From Raineyella sp. LH-20 (GTDB lineage Bacteria > Actinomycetota > Actinomycetes > Propionibacteriales > Propionibacteriaceae), in NCBI RefSeq assembly GCF_033110965.1, contig NZ_CP137003.1:2976001-3040000 (forward strand): a stretch of 64,000 nucleotides of DNA, given 5' to 3'. The notes under the pieces are model-generated. The model had not been told where the DNA came from, made no database searches, and saw only the letters and a list, made by a program, of their open reading frames with translations. A program made the translations under genes and the position numbers. Shown in pieces: positions 8,400 through 17,556 of the stretch; within the stretch, counting starts at the first letter, position 1; every line of letters begins with the position of its first letter.

Positions 8400-9878
8400 T
8401 CAGGCCGTGGGGGTCGGCGCCTCCGGGCGGTGGCGCGCCGCCGGCCCGGTCCCACGCAGCCCGAACCAGCTGACCAGGCCGCCGAGGACCAGCAGCGCGG
8501 CGGTGACGTACGTCGCGAGGCGGTAGCCCGCCGTGAGCAGGTCCGGGTCGCGGTAGTCCGCACCGGAGAGTCCCACCACCGCCGGCAGCGCCGCGATCGC
8601 AAGCAGGCCGCCGGTCCGGGCCACCGCATTGTTGATCGCGCTGGCCGCACCGGCGTACTGCTCGGGGGCGGCGCCCAGCACCGCGGCCGTCAGTGGTGAC
8701 ACCAGGACGGCGAGGCCCAGTCCGAAGACGCTGGTGCCGACCAGCACGCTCCCCCACCCGGAGCCGGCGCCGACCCGGGACAGGATGAGCACCCCGACGG
8801 CGACGACCATCGGCCCGACGGTCATCGGCCGGCGCGGTCCGAGTCGCTGTGCCAGGGTCGCCATCGGTGCGGAGAGCAGCATCAGGGTGATGGTGATCGG
8901 CAGGGTGGCCAGCCCGGAGTCGCGCGGCGAGAAGCCGGCCGTGTTCTGCAGCTGGAGCACCAGGAAGAACAGGACCGCGCCGAGCGCCCCGTAGACCAGG
9001 AAGGTCATCAGGTTGGCCGAGGTGAAGACCCGTGAGGAGAAGAGCCGCAGCGGCACCAGCGGATAGTGTGCGCGGCGTTCGACCAGGACGAACGCCACCA
9101 CCCCGGCCGCGATCGCCACGGCGACCACGGTCACCAGCAGCGCGGGCCACTGGGCGCCGTCGATGAGGACCCAGGTCAGCGCGGCGAGCACGACCGACGT
9201 GAGCCCCGCGCCGGCGAGGTCGAAGCGGCCGCCCGCTGCCTCGTCGCGGCTCTCCGGGACCACCGTCCAGCCGGCCAGCACGACGATGACGCACAGCGGG
9301 AGGTTGGCCAGGAAGATCCACCGCCAGGACAGGACGTCGAGGATCCAACCGCCGAGGAACGGGCCGATCGCCACGGCGATCCCCGAGACGCCGGCCCAGG
9401 TGCCGATCACCGCCGGCTGGTCCTCCTCGCGGAAGGAACTGCGGATGATCGCCAGGGCCCCGGGGGTGAGCAGGGCGGCGCCGACGCCCTGCAGCACCCG
9501 GGCGGCCACCAGCCAGCCGGTCGCCGGCGCCAGCGCGCAGGCGAGCGAGGCCAGGGCGAACCAGGCGATCCCGACCAGGTAGACCAGCCGTCGGCCGAGC
9601 CGATCTCCCAGGCTGCCGCCGACCAGGATCAGGGCGGACAGCGACAGGGTCAGGCCGTTGTTCACCCACTGCAGGCCGTCGAGGGAGCTGGTGAGCTCGC
9701 GTCCGATGGTCGGCAGGGCGATGGTCACCACGGTGGTGTCGAGCATCGTGATGCCCGAGCCGAGGGTGACCGTGGCCAGGGTGATCAGGCCGCGGCGGGA
9801 CCGGCGGGCGTACGGTGCGACGGGCGTCCGCTGTCCGGGGCGAGGAGACGCGGCAGGAGACTCAGTGGGGTCGGACAC
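8400..9878 (-). CDS. MFS drug exporter, DHA2 (EmrB/QacA-like) family
   Basis: A 492-residue proton-driven exporter with about 14 hydrophobic segments. Motif A-type GGSLGDRLGRRLVYLVG lies near residues 85-101, the antiporter motif C-type segment GIAVAIGPFLGGWILD near 165-180, and the family start LDTTVVTIALPTIGREL near 47-63. Length and topology fit DHA2 transporters for drugs, dyes or metabolites; the substrate is unknown. The start is GTG. Three loose copies of GTCAGGCCG (8353, 8371, 8399) occur around its stop codon. It lies upstream of the TetR gene on the same strand, so the pair may form a self-regulated efflux unit. Confidence 0.9.
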   Translation of the reverse strand: MSDPTESPAASPRPGQRTPVAPYARRSRRGLITLATVTLGSGITMLDTTVVTIALPTIGRELTSSLDGLQWVNNGLTLSLSALILVGGSLGDRLGRRLVYLVGIAWFALASLACALAPATGWLVAARVLQGVGAALLTPGALAIIRSSFREEDQPAVIGTWAGVSGIAVAIGPFLGGWILDVLSWRWIFLANLPLCVIVVLAGWTVVPESRDEAAGGRFDLAGAGLTSVVLAALTWVLIDGAQWPALLVTVVAVAIAAGVVAFVLVERRAHYPLVPLRLFSSRVFTSANLMTFLVYGALGAVLFFLVLQLQNTAGFSPRDSGLATLPITITLMLLSAPMATLAQRLGPRRPMTVGPMVVAVGVLILSRVGAGSGWGSVLVGTSVFGLGLAVLVSPLTAAVLGAAPEQYAGAASAINNAVARTGGLLAIAALPAVVGLSGADYRDPDLLTAGYRLATYVTAALLVLGGLVSWFGLRGTGPAARHRPEAPTPTA

Positions 9879-10012
9879 GGTCCAGTGTCGGTCGCCGCGG
9901 CGAAGGCAGGCAAGGCCACGACGATCATCACGTGTGCTGGCGGCGAAGGGCTTCCCGGCCGCACGCGTGAGGAACCGCGGGCTGACCTCAGCGGGCTCCA
10001 GTGGCGGCCGGG

Positions 10013-10291
10013 TCAGTCACCGTCGGGGGTCTCGCGCTCGATGTCGAGGTGGACCTTGGCCAACGTGCCGCCGATGGCGGCGGCCGCCGCCAGCACCGGG
10101 GCGGTGACGACGGCGAGTGCTCCCCCGGCCAGGCCGATGGTGAGCGGGACGCTGAGCAGTTCGCGGCCCTCGGCGTTGCGGATGATGACGCGGCGCGCGT
10201 CGGCGTCCGAGTAGAGCTTCTTGATCGTCCGGGCCAGCTGATCGCCGGCCACCTCGACCTTCTCGATGAACGTACGTCCGGGTCTGTCCAT
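10013..10291 (-). CDS. DUF4342 family protein
   Basis: A 92-residue protein with a short N-terminal charged helix (VEVAGDQLARTIKKLYSDADARRVIIRNAEGRELLSVPLTIG, residues 12-53) followed by an Ala-rich hydrophobic segment (54-78). This matches DUF4342: small proteins with a DNA/ligand-independent-looking helical start and a membrane-associated tail. Function is unknown. It starts at an ATG and stands alone. The 134 bases towards the MFS gene hold nothing recognisable. Confidence 0.75.
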   Translation of the reverse strand: MDRPGRTFIEKVEVAGDQLARTIKKLYSDADARRVIIRNAEGRELLSVPLTIGLAGGALAVVTAPVLAAAAAIGGTLAKVHLDIERETPDGD

Positions 10292-10356
10292 GCTGGGACG
10301 CTATCAGGCCCGGGGCGGTCCCGGCCGGCGATGTGGGCGGCGGGCCGACGGGTGTC

Positions 10357-11586
10357 TCATGGCATCATCGAGCCGGGGTAGATCACCAGCAGGTGCCCGA
10401 TCCACCACCACTGGAGCACCAGCCCGAGCAGCACCACGACCGAGACCTTGACCACCACGAAGCGCTTGCCCCAGCCGAGGAACCCGATCACCGGGAACAG
10501 TAGCGGGAAGCACAGCAGCAGGTAACGCAGCAGCCCGAAGTTGGGCCCGGTGACCAGGGCGAGGAACAGCGGGTAGCCCCAGAACCAGGTGCGGATGTCG
10601 AGGCCCCAGCCGCGCATCATCGGCAGCATCGAGATGACGACGGCCGCGACCAGCGCGACGACGATCAGCGCGGGGAACCACCAGCCGAAGATCTTGTACG
10701 TGCCGATGAACCAGGCGCCGATGCTGGTGTCCTCGACCCGGGAGCTGCCGCCGGTGGGGACACTGGAGATCAGCCCGGAGGTCAGTGACCAGGTCATCGC
10801 GCCGGCCACCGAGACCAGCCCGAGGACCGTCAGGGAGATCCGCTCGCCCCAGCCGAAAGGATCCTCCGTGCGGTGGCGCCAGCGGGCGATCAGGTGGACC
10901 AGTGCGACCAGGCCGAACGGTGGCGTGATGATGCGGACCAGACTGAGCGCGACGATCGCGACGGTCGCCCACAGGTAGCGCCGCTTCGACAGGAACAGGA
11001 ACGCGGTGACCAGCAGCAGCAGGCCCATCGCCTCGCTGTAGGCCGCCTGCAGCAGCGGGGCGGTGAGGAAACTGTTGAACAGCACGATGCCGGCGCCCGC
11101 GTAGAAGGACCCCTTGCGGTCCGCCAGCAGGCGGAACAGCAGGATCATCGCGGCGGCGCCACAGATCACGTTCACCACGGTGGCGGCGACCGGGAAGGAC
11201 AGCCCGGTCTGCATCACCAGTCGGGTGATCAGCGGGAAGCCCGGCGGGAAGGCCCAAGTGTGGTAGATCTCGTACGGCGAGTTGCCGGACGGGCTCACCC
11301 CGCCGTAGCCGTCGCTGGCGATGTAGCGGTACCACTGCCCGTCCCAGTTGGTGATCACGCTCCAGTAGCCGGGGTGGGCGGGCAGCGGGCCGTACATGAA
11401 GGTGTCGCGGGTGCTGGCCGGCATCGCCACCTGCCGCCCGGACAGGTAGCTGATCGCCACGGCGGCGTAGAGCCGGAACAGCAGGAACACCGTGACGGGG
11501 AACCAGATGCCGAACCACCGGGTCCTGCTCCTCGTACGTTGCAGGGTGGTCGTGCCGGGGTCGATCGGTCCGGGCACTGCTGTCAT
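10357..11586 (-). CDS. Integral membrane mannosyltransferase-like protein (PIG-V type)
   Basis: A 409-residue polytopic membrane protein with about ten hydrophobic segments. It has the family signature WDGQWYRYIASDGY near residue 80 and the loop WAFPPGFPLITRL near 110, typical of actinobacterial proteins annotated as PIG-V-like mannosyltransferases (GT-C fold, polyprenyl-phosphate sugar donors). It probably adds a sugar to an envelope lipid or glycan at the outer membrane face; the acceptor is unknown. I prefer the ATG at 11586, which has AAGGGA upstream, over the GTG at 11634. It is divergently oriented from cycA. Confidence 0.75.
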   Translation of the reverse strand: MTAVPGPIDPGTTTLQRTRSRTRWFGIWFPVTVFLLFRLYAAVAISYLSGRQVAMPASTRDTFMYGPLPAHPGYWSVITNWDGQWYRYIASDGYGGVSPSGNSPYEIYHTWAFPPGFPLITRLVMQTGLSFPVAATVVNVICGAAAMILLFRLLADRKGSFYAGAGIVLFNSFLTAPLLQAAYSEAMGLLLLVTAFLFLSKRRYLWATVAIVALSLVRIITPPFGLVALVHLIARWRHRTEDPFGWGERISLTVLGLVSVAGAMTWSLTSGLISSVPTGGSSRVEDTSIGAWFIGTYKIFGWWFPALIVVALVAAVVISMLPMMRGWGLDIRTWFWGYPLFLALVTGPNFGLLRYLLLCFPLLFPVIGFLGWGKRFVVVKVSVVVLLGLVLQWWWIGHLLVIYPGSMMP

Positions 11587-11760
11587 GACGATGTCGATTC
11601 CCTTCGGTCGTGCCTCTGCTGAGCCGTTCGCCACCCCGACGGAACGCGGTGGACCGCCGTCGTCCGGCTCTCGCCGTGCCGGTCCCCGCGGGCCCGAGTC
11701 CCGGGCATCCTATCGAAGCTTGTGGTCCCGGCCGCCCTCGACGACCCGTCCGACCGTACG

Positions 11761-13215
11761 ATGACCGATGTGTCAGCTCCAACCCGTACCTCCGTCGACC
11801 GCGTCGATCCGCCGGCCCACGACCATCTGCGTCGCAACCTCGCGAACCGGCACATCCAGCTGATCGCCATCGGCGGCGCGATCGGCACCGGCCTGTTCAT
11901 GGGATCCGGGAGGACGATCGCGCTGGCCGGCCCGTCGATCCTGCTGGTCTACGTGATCATCGGCGTGATGCTGTTCTTCGTCATGCGGGCGATGGGCGAG
12001 TTGCTGCTGCACAACCTGGAGTACGCGTCCTTCCAGGACTTCGCGGCCGACCTGTTGGGGCCCTGGGCCGGGTTCGCCATCGGCTGGACCTACTGGCTGA
12101 GCTGGGTCTTCACCGGCATGGCCGACATCGTCGCCATCACCGGCTACTGGAAGTTCTGGGTCGGCGACCTGTCCGCCGCGATCGGGCTGACCGTGCTCAC
12201 CCTCGTCGTGCTGCTCGCGCTCAACCTGCTCACCGTGCGCCTGTTCGGCGAGATCGAGTTCTGGTTCGCGCTGATCAAGGTGCTGGCGATCACCGCCCTG
12301 GTCGCCGTCGGCGCGACGATGCTGATGCTGCACTTCACCTCGGCGAACGGCATCCACGCCTCGGTGACGAACCTGTGGAACCACGGCGGGGTCTTCCCGA
12401 CCGGGCTGCCCGGCTTCTTCGCCGGCTTCCAGATCGCCGTCTTCGCCTTCGTCGGCATCGAGCTGGTCGGCGCCACCGCCGCGGAGGCCCAGGACCCGGT
12501 GCGTACGCTGCCCAAGGCGATCAACTCCATCCCGGTGCGGGTGCTGCTGTTCTACGTGCTGGCGTTGGCGGCGATCATGGTCGTCACGCCGTGGCACCTG
12601 GTCGATCCGGGCACCTCGCCGTTCGTGAATCTGTTCACCCTGATCGGCTTCGGCGGCGCGGCCGGCGTGATGAACTTCGTCGTCCTCACCTCCGCCGCCT
12701 CGTCCTGCAACTCGGGGATCTACTCCAGTTCCCGGATGCTCTACGGGCTCGCCCAGAAGGGCATGGCGCCGCGCTGGCTGGGCTCCCTCAACGCCCGTGA
12801 CGTGCCGGCCACCGGCCTGTGGATCTCGGTGGTGCTGATCGGCGCCTCCCTGGTGCTCACCGCCAACGAGTCGGTGATGGGCGCCTTCACCGTGGTCACC
12901 TCGGTGGCGGCGACGCTGTTCATCGTGATCTGGAGCCTGATCCTGATCAGCTACCTGCGCTACCGCACGGTGCGTCCCGAGGCGCACATCACCTCGCCCT
13001 TCCCGATGCCGCTGGGCCGGGTGATGTCGTGGGTGGTGCTGGTGTTCTTCGTCTTCGTCGTGGTGCTGCTCGCACTGCGGCCCGAGACGCGTCAGCCGCT
13101 GTTCGTCGCGCCGGTCTGGTTCGTGGTGCTGGCCCTCGGCTGGTGGATCGTCCGCCGCCGCGCCGCCCGACGGGTGCAGGCGATGGGAGAGCTGGAGGAG
13201 GAGGCCCAGGGGTGA
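11761..13215 (+). CDS. cycA: Amino acid permease, CycA-like (D-serine/D-alanine/glycine)
   Basis: A 484-residue APC-superfamily proton symporter with 12 hydrophobic segments. It is very close to CycA along its length. The start region LRRNLANRHIQLIAIGGAIGTGLFMGSG is followed by GPSILLVYVIIGVMLFFVMRAMGE, FAFVGIELVGATAAE and LTSAASSCNSGIYSSSRMLYGLAQ. Such transporters import D-Ala, D-Ser, Gly and related small amino acids. An in-frame GTG at 11722 would add 13 residues; the ATG at 11761 fits the family N-terminus better, although no strong ribosome-binding site precedes it. The stop overlaps the next gene by 4 bases. Confidence 0.9.
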   Translation: MTDVSAPTRTSVDRVDPPAHDHLRRNLANRHIQLIAIGGAIGTGLFMGSGRTIALAGPSILLVYVIIGVMLFFVMRAMGELLLHNLEYASFQDFAADLLGPWAGFAIGWTYWLSWVFTGMADIVAITGYWKFWVGDLSAAIGLTVLTLVVLLALNLLTVRLFGEIEFWFALIKVLAITALVAVGATMLMLHFTSANGIHASVTNLWNHGGVFPTGLPGFFAGFQIAVFAFVGIELVGATAAEAQDPVRTLPKAINSIPVRVLLFYVLALAAIMVVTPWHLVDPGTSPFVNLFTLIGFGGAAGVMNFVVLTSAASSCNSGIYSSSRMLYGLAQKGMAPRWLGSLNARDVPATGLWISVVLIGASLVLTANESVMGAFTVVTSVAATLFIVIWSLILISYLRYRTVRPEAHITSPFPMPLGRVMSWVVLVFFVFVVVLLALRPETRQPLFVAPVWFVVLALGWWIVRRRAARRVQAMGELEEEAQG

Positions 13216-13973
13216 ACGGAGTCGACAGGGAAGGTCCGTCCGGGGCCGGCGGCCCCTCGGGGCCCAGGCCGGGGTTCCGCCTGGGCCGGTGGGTGGCGTA
13301 CGTGACCCTCGGGGAGAGCATCGGCTTCCTGGCGCCCGTTGTCGGGTTCGCGGTGGGGGTGCTGGGTCTCGGCTTCGGGCGGGACACCTATTGGATCGGC
13401 GTCGGCGGTCGGCCATCCTTCGTGGGCACCATGATGGTCTACGGATCCGACCTCGGCGCGCAGTACCTCACGATGATCCTCGCCGGAGCGGTCGAGGGTG
13501 CCTGCCTCGGCGTCGCCCAATCGGCCGCCCTGCGTCGAGGCCAGGTCGCCGTGTCCCGGGCGGGCTGGATCGTCGCGACCGCCGTCGGCGCGGCGGTGGC
13601 CTGGGCGATCGGCATGCTTCCCTCGACCCTGTCCGATCTGGGCCTGCCGCCCTTCGGGGGTGGGCCGGGCGGCAGCGTCGCGGTGATCATCGCCACGATC
13701 GTCGGCGCCCTGGTGCTGCTGGTGGCCATCCCGGCGCTGCAGTGGGTCGTGATGCGCCGCGTGGTGGGTCGCGCCTGGCGGTGGATCCCGCTGAACATGG
13801 CCGCCTGGCTGGTCGGCCTGGTGTTCCCGTTCCTGCCCTCCCCGTTCATCGACTTCTTCACCCCGCTCCCCGTCCTGGTGGTGGCGTACGCGGTCGCCGG
13901 CGTCGCGATGGCGGCGACGGTGGCGACCCTCACCGGACTGGGCCTGCGCCGGATGCTGCGGACGGCCCGCTGA
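13212..13973 (+). CDS. Multispanning membrane protein of unknown function
   Basis: A 253-residue protein starting with GTG in a GTGA overlap with the permease stop, so it is translationally coupled to cycA. After about 30 Gly/Pro-rich residues come six to seven hydrophobic segments (for example residues 30-60, 75-95, 110-135, 155-180, 195-215 and 225-245). No enzymatic motif is visible. An accessory role for the permease is possible from the coupling but not shown. Between its stop and 14019 there is only a short spacer with no clear hairpin. Confidence 0.75.
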   Translation: MNGVDREGPSGAGGPSGPRPGFRLGRWVAYVTLGESIGFLAPVVGFAVGVLGLGFGRDTYWIGVGGRPSFVGTMMVYGSDLGAQYLTMILAGAVEGACLGVAQSAALRRGQVAVSRAGWIVATAVGAAVAWAIGMLPSTLSDLGLPPFGGGPGGSVAVIIATIVGALVLLVAIPALQWVVMRRVVGRAWRWIPLNMAAWLVGLVFPFLPSPFIDFFTPLPVLVVAYAVAGVAMAATVATLTGLGLRRMLRTAR

Positions 13974-14018
13974 CCGAGGCCCGGGAGGGCGGTGACCGAC
14001 CGGCCGGGATGAGCGGGC

Positions 14019-14474
14019 TCAGACCGGGTCGGTGTGGTGGGCGAGGCCGAGGATCTTCATCGTCCGCGGGTCACGGACGCCGCCGAAGTAGCGCTCCAGC
14101 ACCTGACGGAACACCGGGCCGCCCGGATTGGCCGCTGCAAAGAGGGTCATCGAGGAGCGCAGCTTCATCGCGTCGACCCGGCCGAGCAGGTGCTCGGCGG
14201 TGGTGGCCGGACCGTCCGCGACGGCCCGGGCGGCCTCCAGCAGACGGTGCTCCAGGACGGGGTGCTGGAGATAGGCCCGGGCCTCGTCGAGGCCGGAGAT
14301 CGCATAGCGTTCCGCGGTCGCGCTGCGGCCCAGACCGGCGACCTGCGGGAAGACGAACCACATCCAGTGGCTGGTCTTGTGGCCCGCGCGCAACTCGGCG
14401 AGGGCCTGTTCGTAGACGCCGTCCGCTTGGGCGCGGACGAATCGCTCCAGGTCGTACGGATCGGTGGTGGCCAT
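14019..14474 (-). CDS. DUF1810 family protein (calpastatin-like in databases)
   Basis: A 151-residue cytosolic protein of the DUF1810 family. Recognisable blocks are YDLERFVRAQ (7-16), a KTSHWMWFVFPQVAGLG block near 35-51, AERYAISGLDEARAYLQHPVL, and a C-terminal DAMKLRSSMTLFA...FRQVLERYFGG region. Function is unknown; some homologues carry the misleading name calpastatin. The ATG at 14472-14474 gives the normal family length; the much longer open frame upstream is antisense to gabD2. It is convergent with the preceding membrane-protein gene. Confidence 0.85.
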   Translation of the reverse strand: MATTDPYDLERFVRAQADGVYEQALAELRAGHKTSHWMWFVFPQVAGLGRSATAERYAISGLDEARAYLQHPVLEHRLLEAARAVADGPATTAEHLLGRVDAMKLRSSMTLFAAANPGGPVFRQVLERYFGGVRDPRTMKILGLAHHTDPV

Positions 14475-14608
14475 GGCCCAATTCTGCCTGTCGGACCGCG
14501 GCACGGCCCGGTGTTGGGTGGACTTCCTCGGCCTGCGCCCGGACGCTTCTGCGCCGTACAGTGGAAAGACGCCCAGCGTCGGGTGCCTCCGGGAGAACCG
14601 AGTCGCCA

Positions 14609-14685
14609 TGAGAACACCAGCCTCACCGACACCACCAGCCTCGCCGACAACACCAGCCTCGCCGAGACCCCGAGTCGCGCGATGA
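14609..14685 (+). CDS. Repeat-encoded leader ORF coupled to gabD2
   Basis: A 25-codon ORF with ATG at 14609 and a GGGAGA site upstream. It encodes three TP(x)ASP-like repeats from an 18-bp tandem repeat, then an Arg-rich end. Its TGA overlaps the gabD2 ATG (ATGA, 14682-14685). gabD2 itself lacks a clear ribosome-binding site, so translation may be coupled. There is no homology evidence. Confidence 0.35.
14615..14668. repeat. Three 18-bp tandem repeats before gabD2
   Basis: Units CACCAGCCTCACCGACAC, CACCAGCCTCGCCGACAA and CACCAGCCTCGCCGAGAC run from 14615 to 14668, ending 13 bases before the gabD2 start codon. Confidence 0.9.
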
Positions 14686-16217
14686 GGACCACCGTGCCGT
14701 GGGAACGGTTGGGACGCCTGGTCTCCGCCGCCGGGTCGGCCACTCTGGAGGTGCGGACACCGCTCGACGGGAGCGTTCTCGGCACCGTCCCGCGCTCCGT
14801 CACCGCCGATGTGGCCGAGGCGATCCTGCTGGCCCGGGCCGCACAACCGGCGTGGGCGGCGCGTACGCCACGGTCCCGCGCCGCGGTGATGGCCCGGTTC
14901 GGCCGACTGGTGCTCGACCACCGCGACGAGATCCTCGATCTCACCCAACTGGAGTCCGGCAAGAGCCGCCTCGATGCGTTCGAGGAAGTCGTGGACGCCG
15001 CCCGGACGGCGAGCCACTACGCGCACGTGGCACCCGACCTGCTCCGTCCGCAGCGCCGGCCGGGGGCCGTGCCGGTGCTCACTCGGACCGTCGAGTTGCG
15101 CCGGCCCAAGGGCGTGGTGGGGGTGATCAGCCCGTGGAACTATCCCTTCACGTTGGCCGTCTCCGATGCGATCCCGGCGCTGCTGGCGGGCAACGCGGTG
15201 GTGCTCAAGCCCGACTCCCGCACCCCGCTGACCGCCCTGTACGGCGTGGCGCTGCTGCGGGCCGCCGGGCTGCCCGACGACCTGCTGCAGGTGATGGTGG
15301 GGCCGGGGGCCGAGCTGGGGCCGGCACTGATCGAGGGCATCGACCACCTGATGTTCACCGGGTCGACCGCCACCGGACGGGAGGTGGCCCGTCGGTGCGG
15401 CGAACGGCTGATCGGCCTGACCGCCGAGCTCGGCGGGAAGAATCCGCTGATCGTGCTGCCGGACGCCGATCTGCGCCGGGCGGCGTCCGGGGCCGTACGG
15501 TCCGCTTTCGCCAACGCCGGCCAGTTGTGCATCGCCGCCGAGCGGATCTATGTGCACCGGGCGGTGTACGACGCCTTCCTGACGGCGTTCCTCGCGGTGG
15601 TCGGCCGGCTCCGCCTCGGGGTCGGCCTGGACTGGCGCCACGACATGGGGACGCTGGCCTCCCCGGCACAGCTGGAGCGGGTGACCGTCCAGCTGCACGA
15701 CGCGGTCGCCCGGGGCGCGACAGTGCTGGCCGGCGGCCACGCCCGCCCCGACCTGGCCCCGTGGTACGTCGAGCCCACCGTGCTGGCCGACGTGCCGTCG
15801 GAGGCGACGATGGCGTGCACCGAGACCTTCGGCCCGGTGGTGTCGGTGCAGCCGGTCGCCGACCTCGAGGAGGCGATCGTCCGGGCGAACGACAGCGAGT
15901 TCGGCCTGTCGGCCAGTGTCTGGACCGCCGCAGGACGGGGCGAGGCGGTGGCCGGTCGGCTGGACGTGGGCGCGGTGACGGTCAACGAGGGCTACTCGGC
16001 GGCGTGGGCCTCCCATGCCGCGCCGATGGGCGGCTGGAAGGCCTCCGGGCTGGGCCGCCGGCACGGCGTGGAGGGGCTGCTCGCCTTCACCGAGAGCCAG
16101 ACCGTCGCCACCCAGCGGCTGCTGCCGTTGGAGCCGCCGCCCGGCCGCCGTGGCGCCGCCCTCGCGTTCGTCACGGGGATGACGCCGGGGATCCGCCTGC
16201 TGGACCGTTTCCGCTGA
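14682..16217 (+). CDS. gabD2: Succinate-semialdehyde dehydrogenase, GabD2-like
   Basis: A 511-residue aldehyde dehydrogenase oxidising succinic semialdehyde (or a similar aldehyde) with NAD(P)+. The Rossmann region has VVGVISPWNYPFTLAVSDAIPALLAGNAVVLKPDS, the catalytic Glu lies in AELGGKNP and the catalytic Cys in NAGQLCIAAERIYV. The C-terminal MGGWKASGLGRRHGVEGLLAFTESQT block is typical. Overall it follows mycobacterial GabD2 closely in length and motifs. I chose ATG 14682, which overlaps a leader ORF stop; an in-frame GTG near 14586 would add residues encoded by the 18-bp repeats. The 3' end overlaps the convergent chloride-channel gene by 47 bases. Confidence 0.88.
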   Translation: MRTTVPWERLGRLVSAAGSATLEVRTPLDGSVLGTVPRSVTADVAEAILLARAAQPAWAARTPRSRAAVMARFGRLVLDHRDEILDLTQLESGKSRLDAFEEVVDAARTASHYAHVAPDLLRPQRRPGAVPVLTRTVELRRPKGVVGVISPWNYPFTLAVSDAIPALLAGNAVVLKPDSRTPLTALYGVALLRAAGLPDDLLQVMVGPGAELGPALIEGIDHLMFTGSTATGREVARRCGERLIGLTAELGGKNPLIVLPDADLRRAASGAVRSAFANAGQLCIAAERIYVHRAVYDAFLTAFLAVVGRLRLGVGLDWRHDMGTLASPAQLERVTVQLHDAVARGATVLAGGHARPDLAPWYVEPTVLADVPSEATMACTETFGPVVSVQPVADLEEAIVRANDSEFGLSASVWTAAGRGEAVAGRLDVGAVTVNEGYSAAWASHAAPMGGWKASGLGRRHGVEGLLAFTESQTVATQRLLPLEPPPGRRGAALAFVTGMTPGIRLLDRFR

Positions 16218-17505
16218 CCGGTCGCGGTGGTCGTGGTGGTCCTGGTGGTCGTGGTGGTCCTGGCCGGAGCCTGCGGGCGACCAGGTGGGCGCAGCCCAGC
16301 GAGGCGTACGTCACCACCAGCAGCAGCGGCACCGTCCACAGCGGGGCCGCGGTGAGCTCCCAGGCCATCGCGGCCGCGAACAGCGGGGCCCGCTGGGTGA
16401 CCGCCAGCACCCCGGCGGCGCCGATCAGTGCCCACAGCGCCACCGAGGCCTGTCCTCCACCGGCCCGGACGATCCAGGCCGCCGCCCCGCCGGCCGACGC
16501 ACCCGTCGCCAGCGCCGGGGTGAGCAGGCCACCGACCGCCCCGGAGCGTACGTACAGGCCGGTGACCAGCGGCTTGAGCACCAGCAGCAGGAGGAAGCCT
16601 GTCGCCGATCCCCCGCCGGCGAAGGCGGTCTGCATGATCTCCTGCCCATTGCCCGGCAGGTCGGGCACCGGCACCGACAGGGCACCGAGCACGGCACCGG
16701 TGACCCCGATCGCCACCGGCAGTCGCCACCCCGCGCGGGGCCGGCGACGTTCGGCGACCCCGGCGAGCGTCGCGAAGCCCAGGCCCAGCAGCGCCGTCAG
16801 CGGCACGGCGACCAGCGTCCACCACAGGGCGCCGAACTGGGGCGCGGCGGCGGGGAAGTCGTAGGTCGGCCGCACCGAGACGACCGGCCAGGCGACCACC
16901 GTCGCGATCGCCGACATGGCGGCGGTGACGATGATGGTGAGCGGGGTCCAGCGGACCAGCAGGACCTCGAGGGCGAACAACGCCCCGGCGACCGGGACGT
17001 TGTAGACGGCGGCCAGGCCGGCGCCGGCCGCGGCGGCCAGGATCGTCGGGCCCAGGTCGGGTGCCAGGCCCCCACTGCGGGCGATGTGTTGGGCCAGCAC
17101 CGCGGAGGTCTGGCGCGGCGCGCCCTCGCGTCCGAGCGAGCCCCCCGAGCCGACCAGGAGGATCTGGAGCAGAGCGTCGGCGGTGGTGCGCAGCACGCCC
17201 ATCCGGCGGGCCGGGTCGTGCAGGGCGGTGCGCAGTGGCACCAGGTGTCCGCCCCGGCGCAGGGTCCACCAGCCGAGGCCGGCGAGGATCCCGCCGAGGG
17301 CGGGAGCGAGGATCCGGCGCCACGGCGCGGCGGCCTGGACCAGGGACGTGCCGTGCCGGCCGTACGCCGCGAGTTCGACCAGGTGCATCACCGCCACCAT
17401 CGCGGCGCCGACCAGACCGGCGGTGATCCCGCCGAGCACCACGACGGCGACGGCGGTGAGGGTGGGGCGATGCCTGTGCTGACGATTGCCGTCCGTACCG
17501 GCCAT
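16171..17505 (-). CDS. ClC-family chloride channel/antiporter
   Basis: A 444-residue ClC protein with about ten membrane helices. The ion-pathway motifs are GSGGSLGREG (119-128, gating Glu127 retained) and NVPVAGALFALE near 175-186, plus a C-terminal GAVGGLLTPALATGASAGG pore segment near 345. No CBS domains follow. Retention of the external gating Glu is compatible with Cl-/H+ exchange. The last 35 residues are a Pro/Arg-rich tail encoded partly by two 18-bp tandem repeats and by sequence antisense to the end of gabD2. This tail may be recently acquired. Confidence 0.88.
   Translation of the reverse strand: MAGTDGNRQHRHRPTLTAVAVVVLGGITAGLVGAAMVAVMHLVELAAYGRHGTSLVQAAAPWRRILAPALGGILAGLGWWTLRRGGHLVPLRTALHDPARRMGVLRTTADALLQILLVGSGGSLGREGAPRQTSAVLAQHIARSGGLAPDLGPTILAAAAGAGLAAVYNVPVAGALFALEVLLVRWTPLTIIVTAAMSAIATVVAWPVVSVRPTYDFPAAAPQFGALWWTLVAVPLTALLGLGFATLAGVAERRRPRAGWRLPVAIGVTGAVLGALSVPVPDLPGNGQEIMQTAFAGGGSATGFLLLLVLKPLVTGLYVRSGAVGGLLTPALATGASAGGAAAWIVRAGGGQASVALWALIGAAGVLAVTQRAPLFAAAMAWELTAAPLWTVPLLLVVTYASLGCAHLVARRLRPGPPRPPGPPRPPRPVSGNGPAGGSPASSP
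16226..16261. repeat. Two 18-bp tandem repeats between gabD2 and the ClC gene
   Basis: GGTGGTCGTGGTGGTCCT occurs at 16226-16243 and 16244-16261. On the minus strand it encodes the GPPRPP-type tail of the ClC protein. Confidence 0.9.
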
Positions 17506-17556
17506 CGGAACTCGCCTCTCTGGTCGGGAGTCGGCCGGCTCGGGGTGGCTGCCGGG

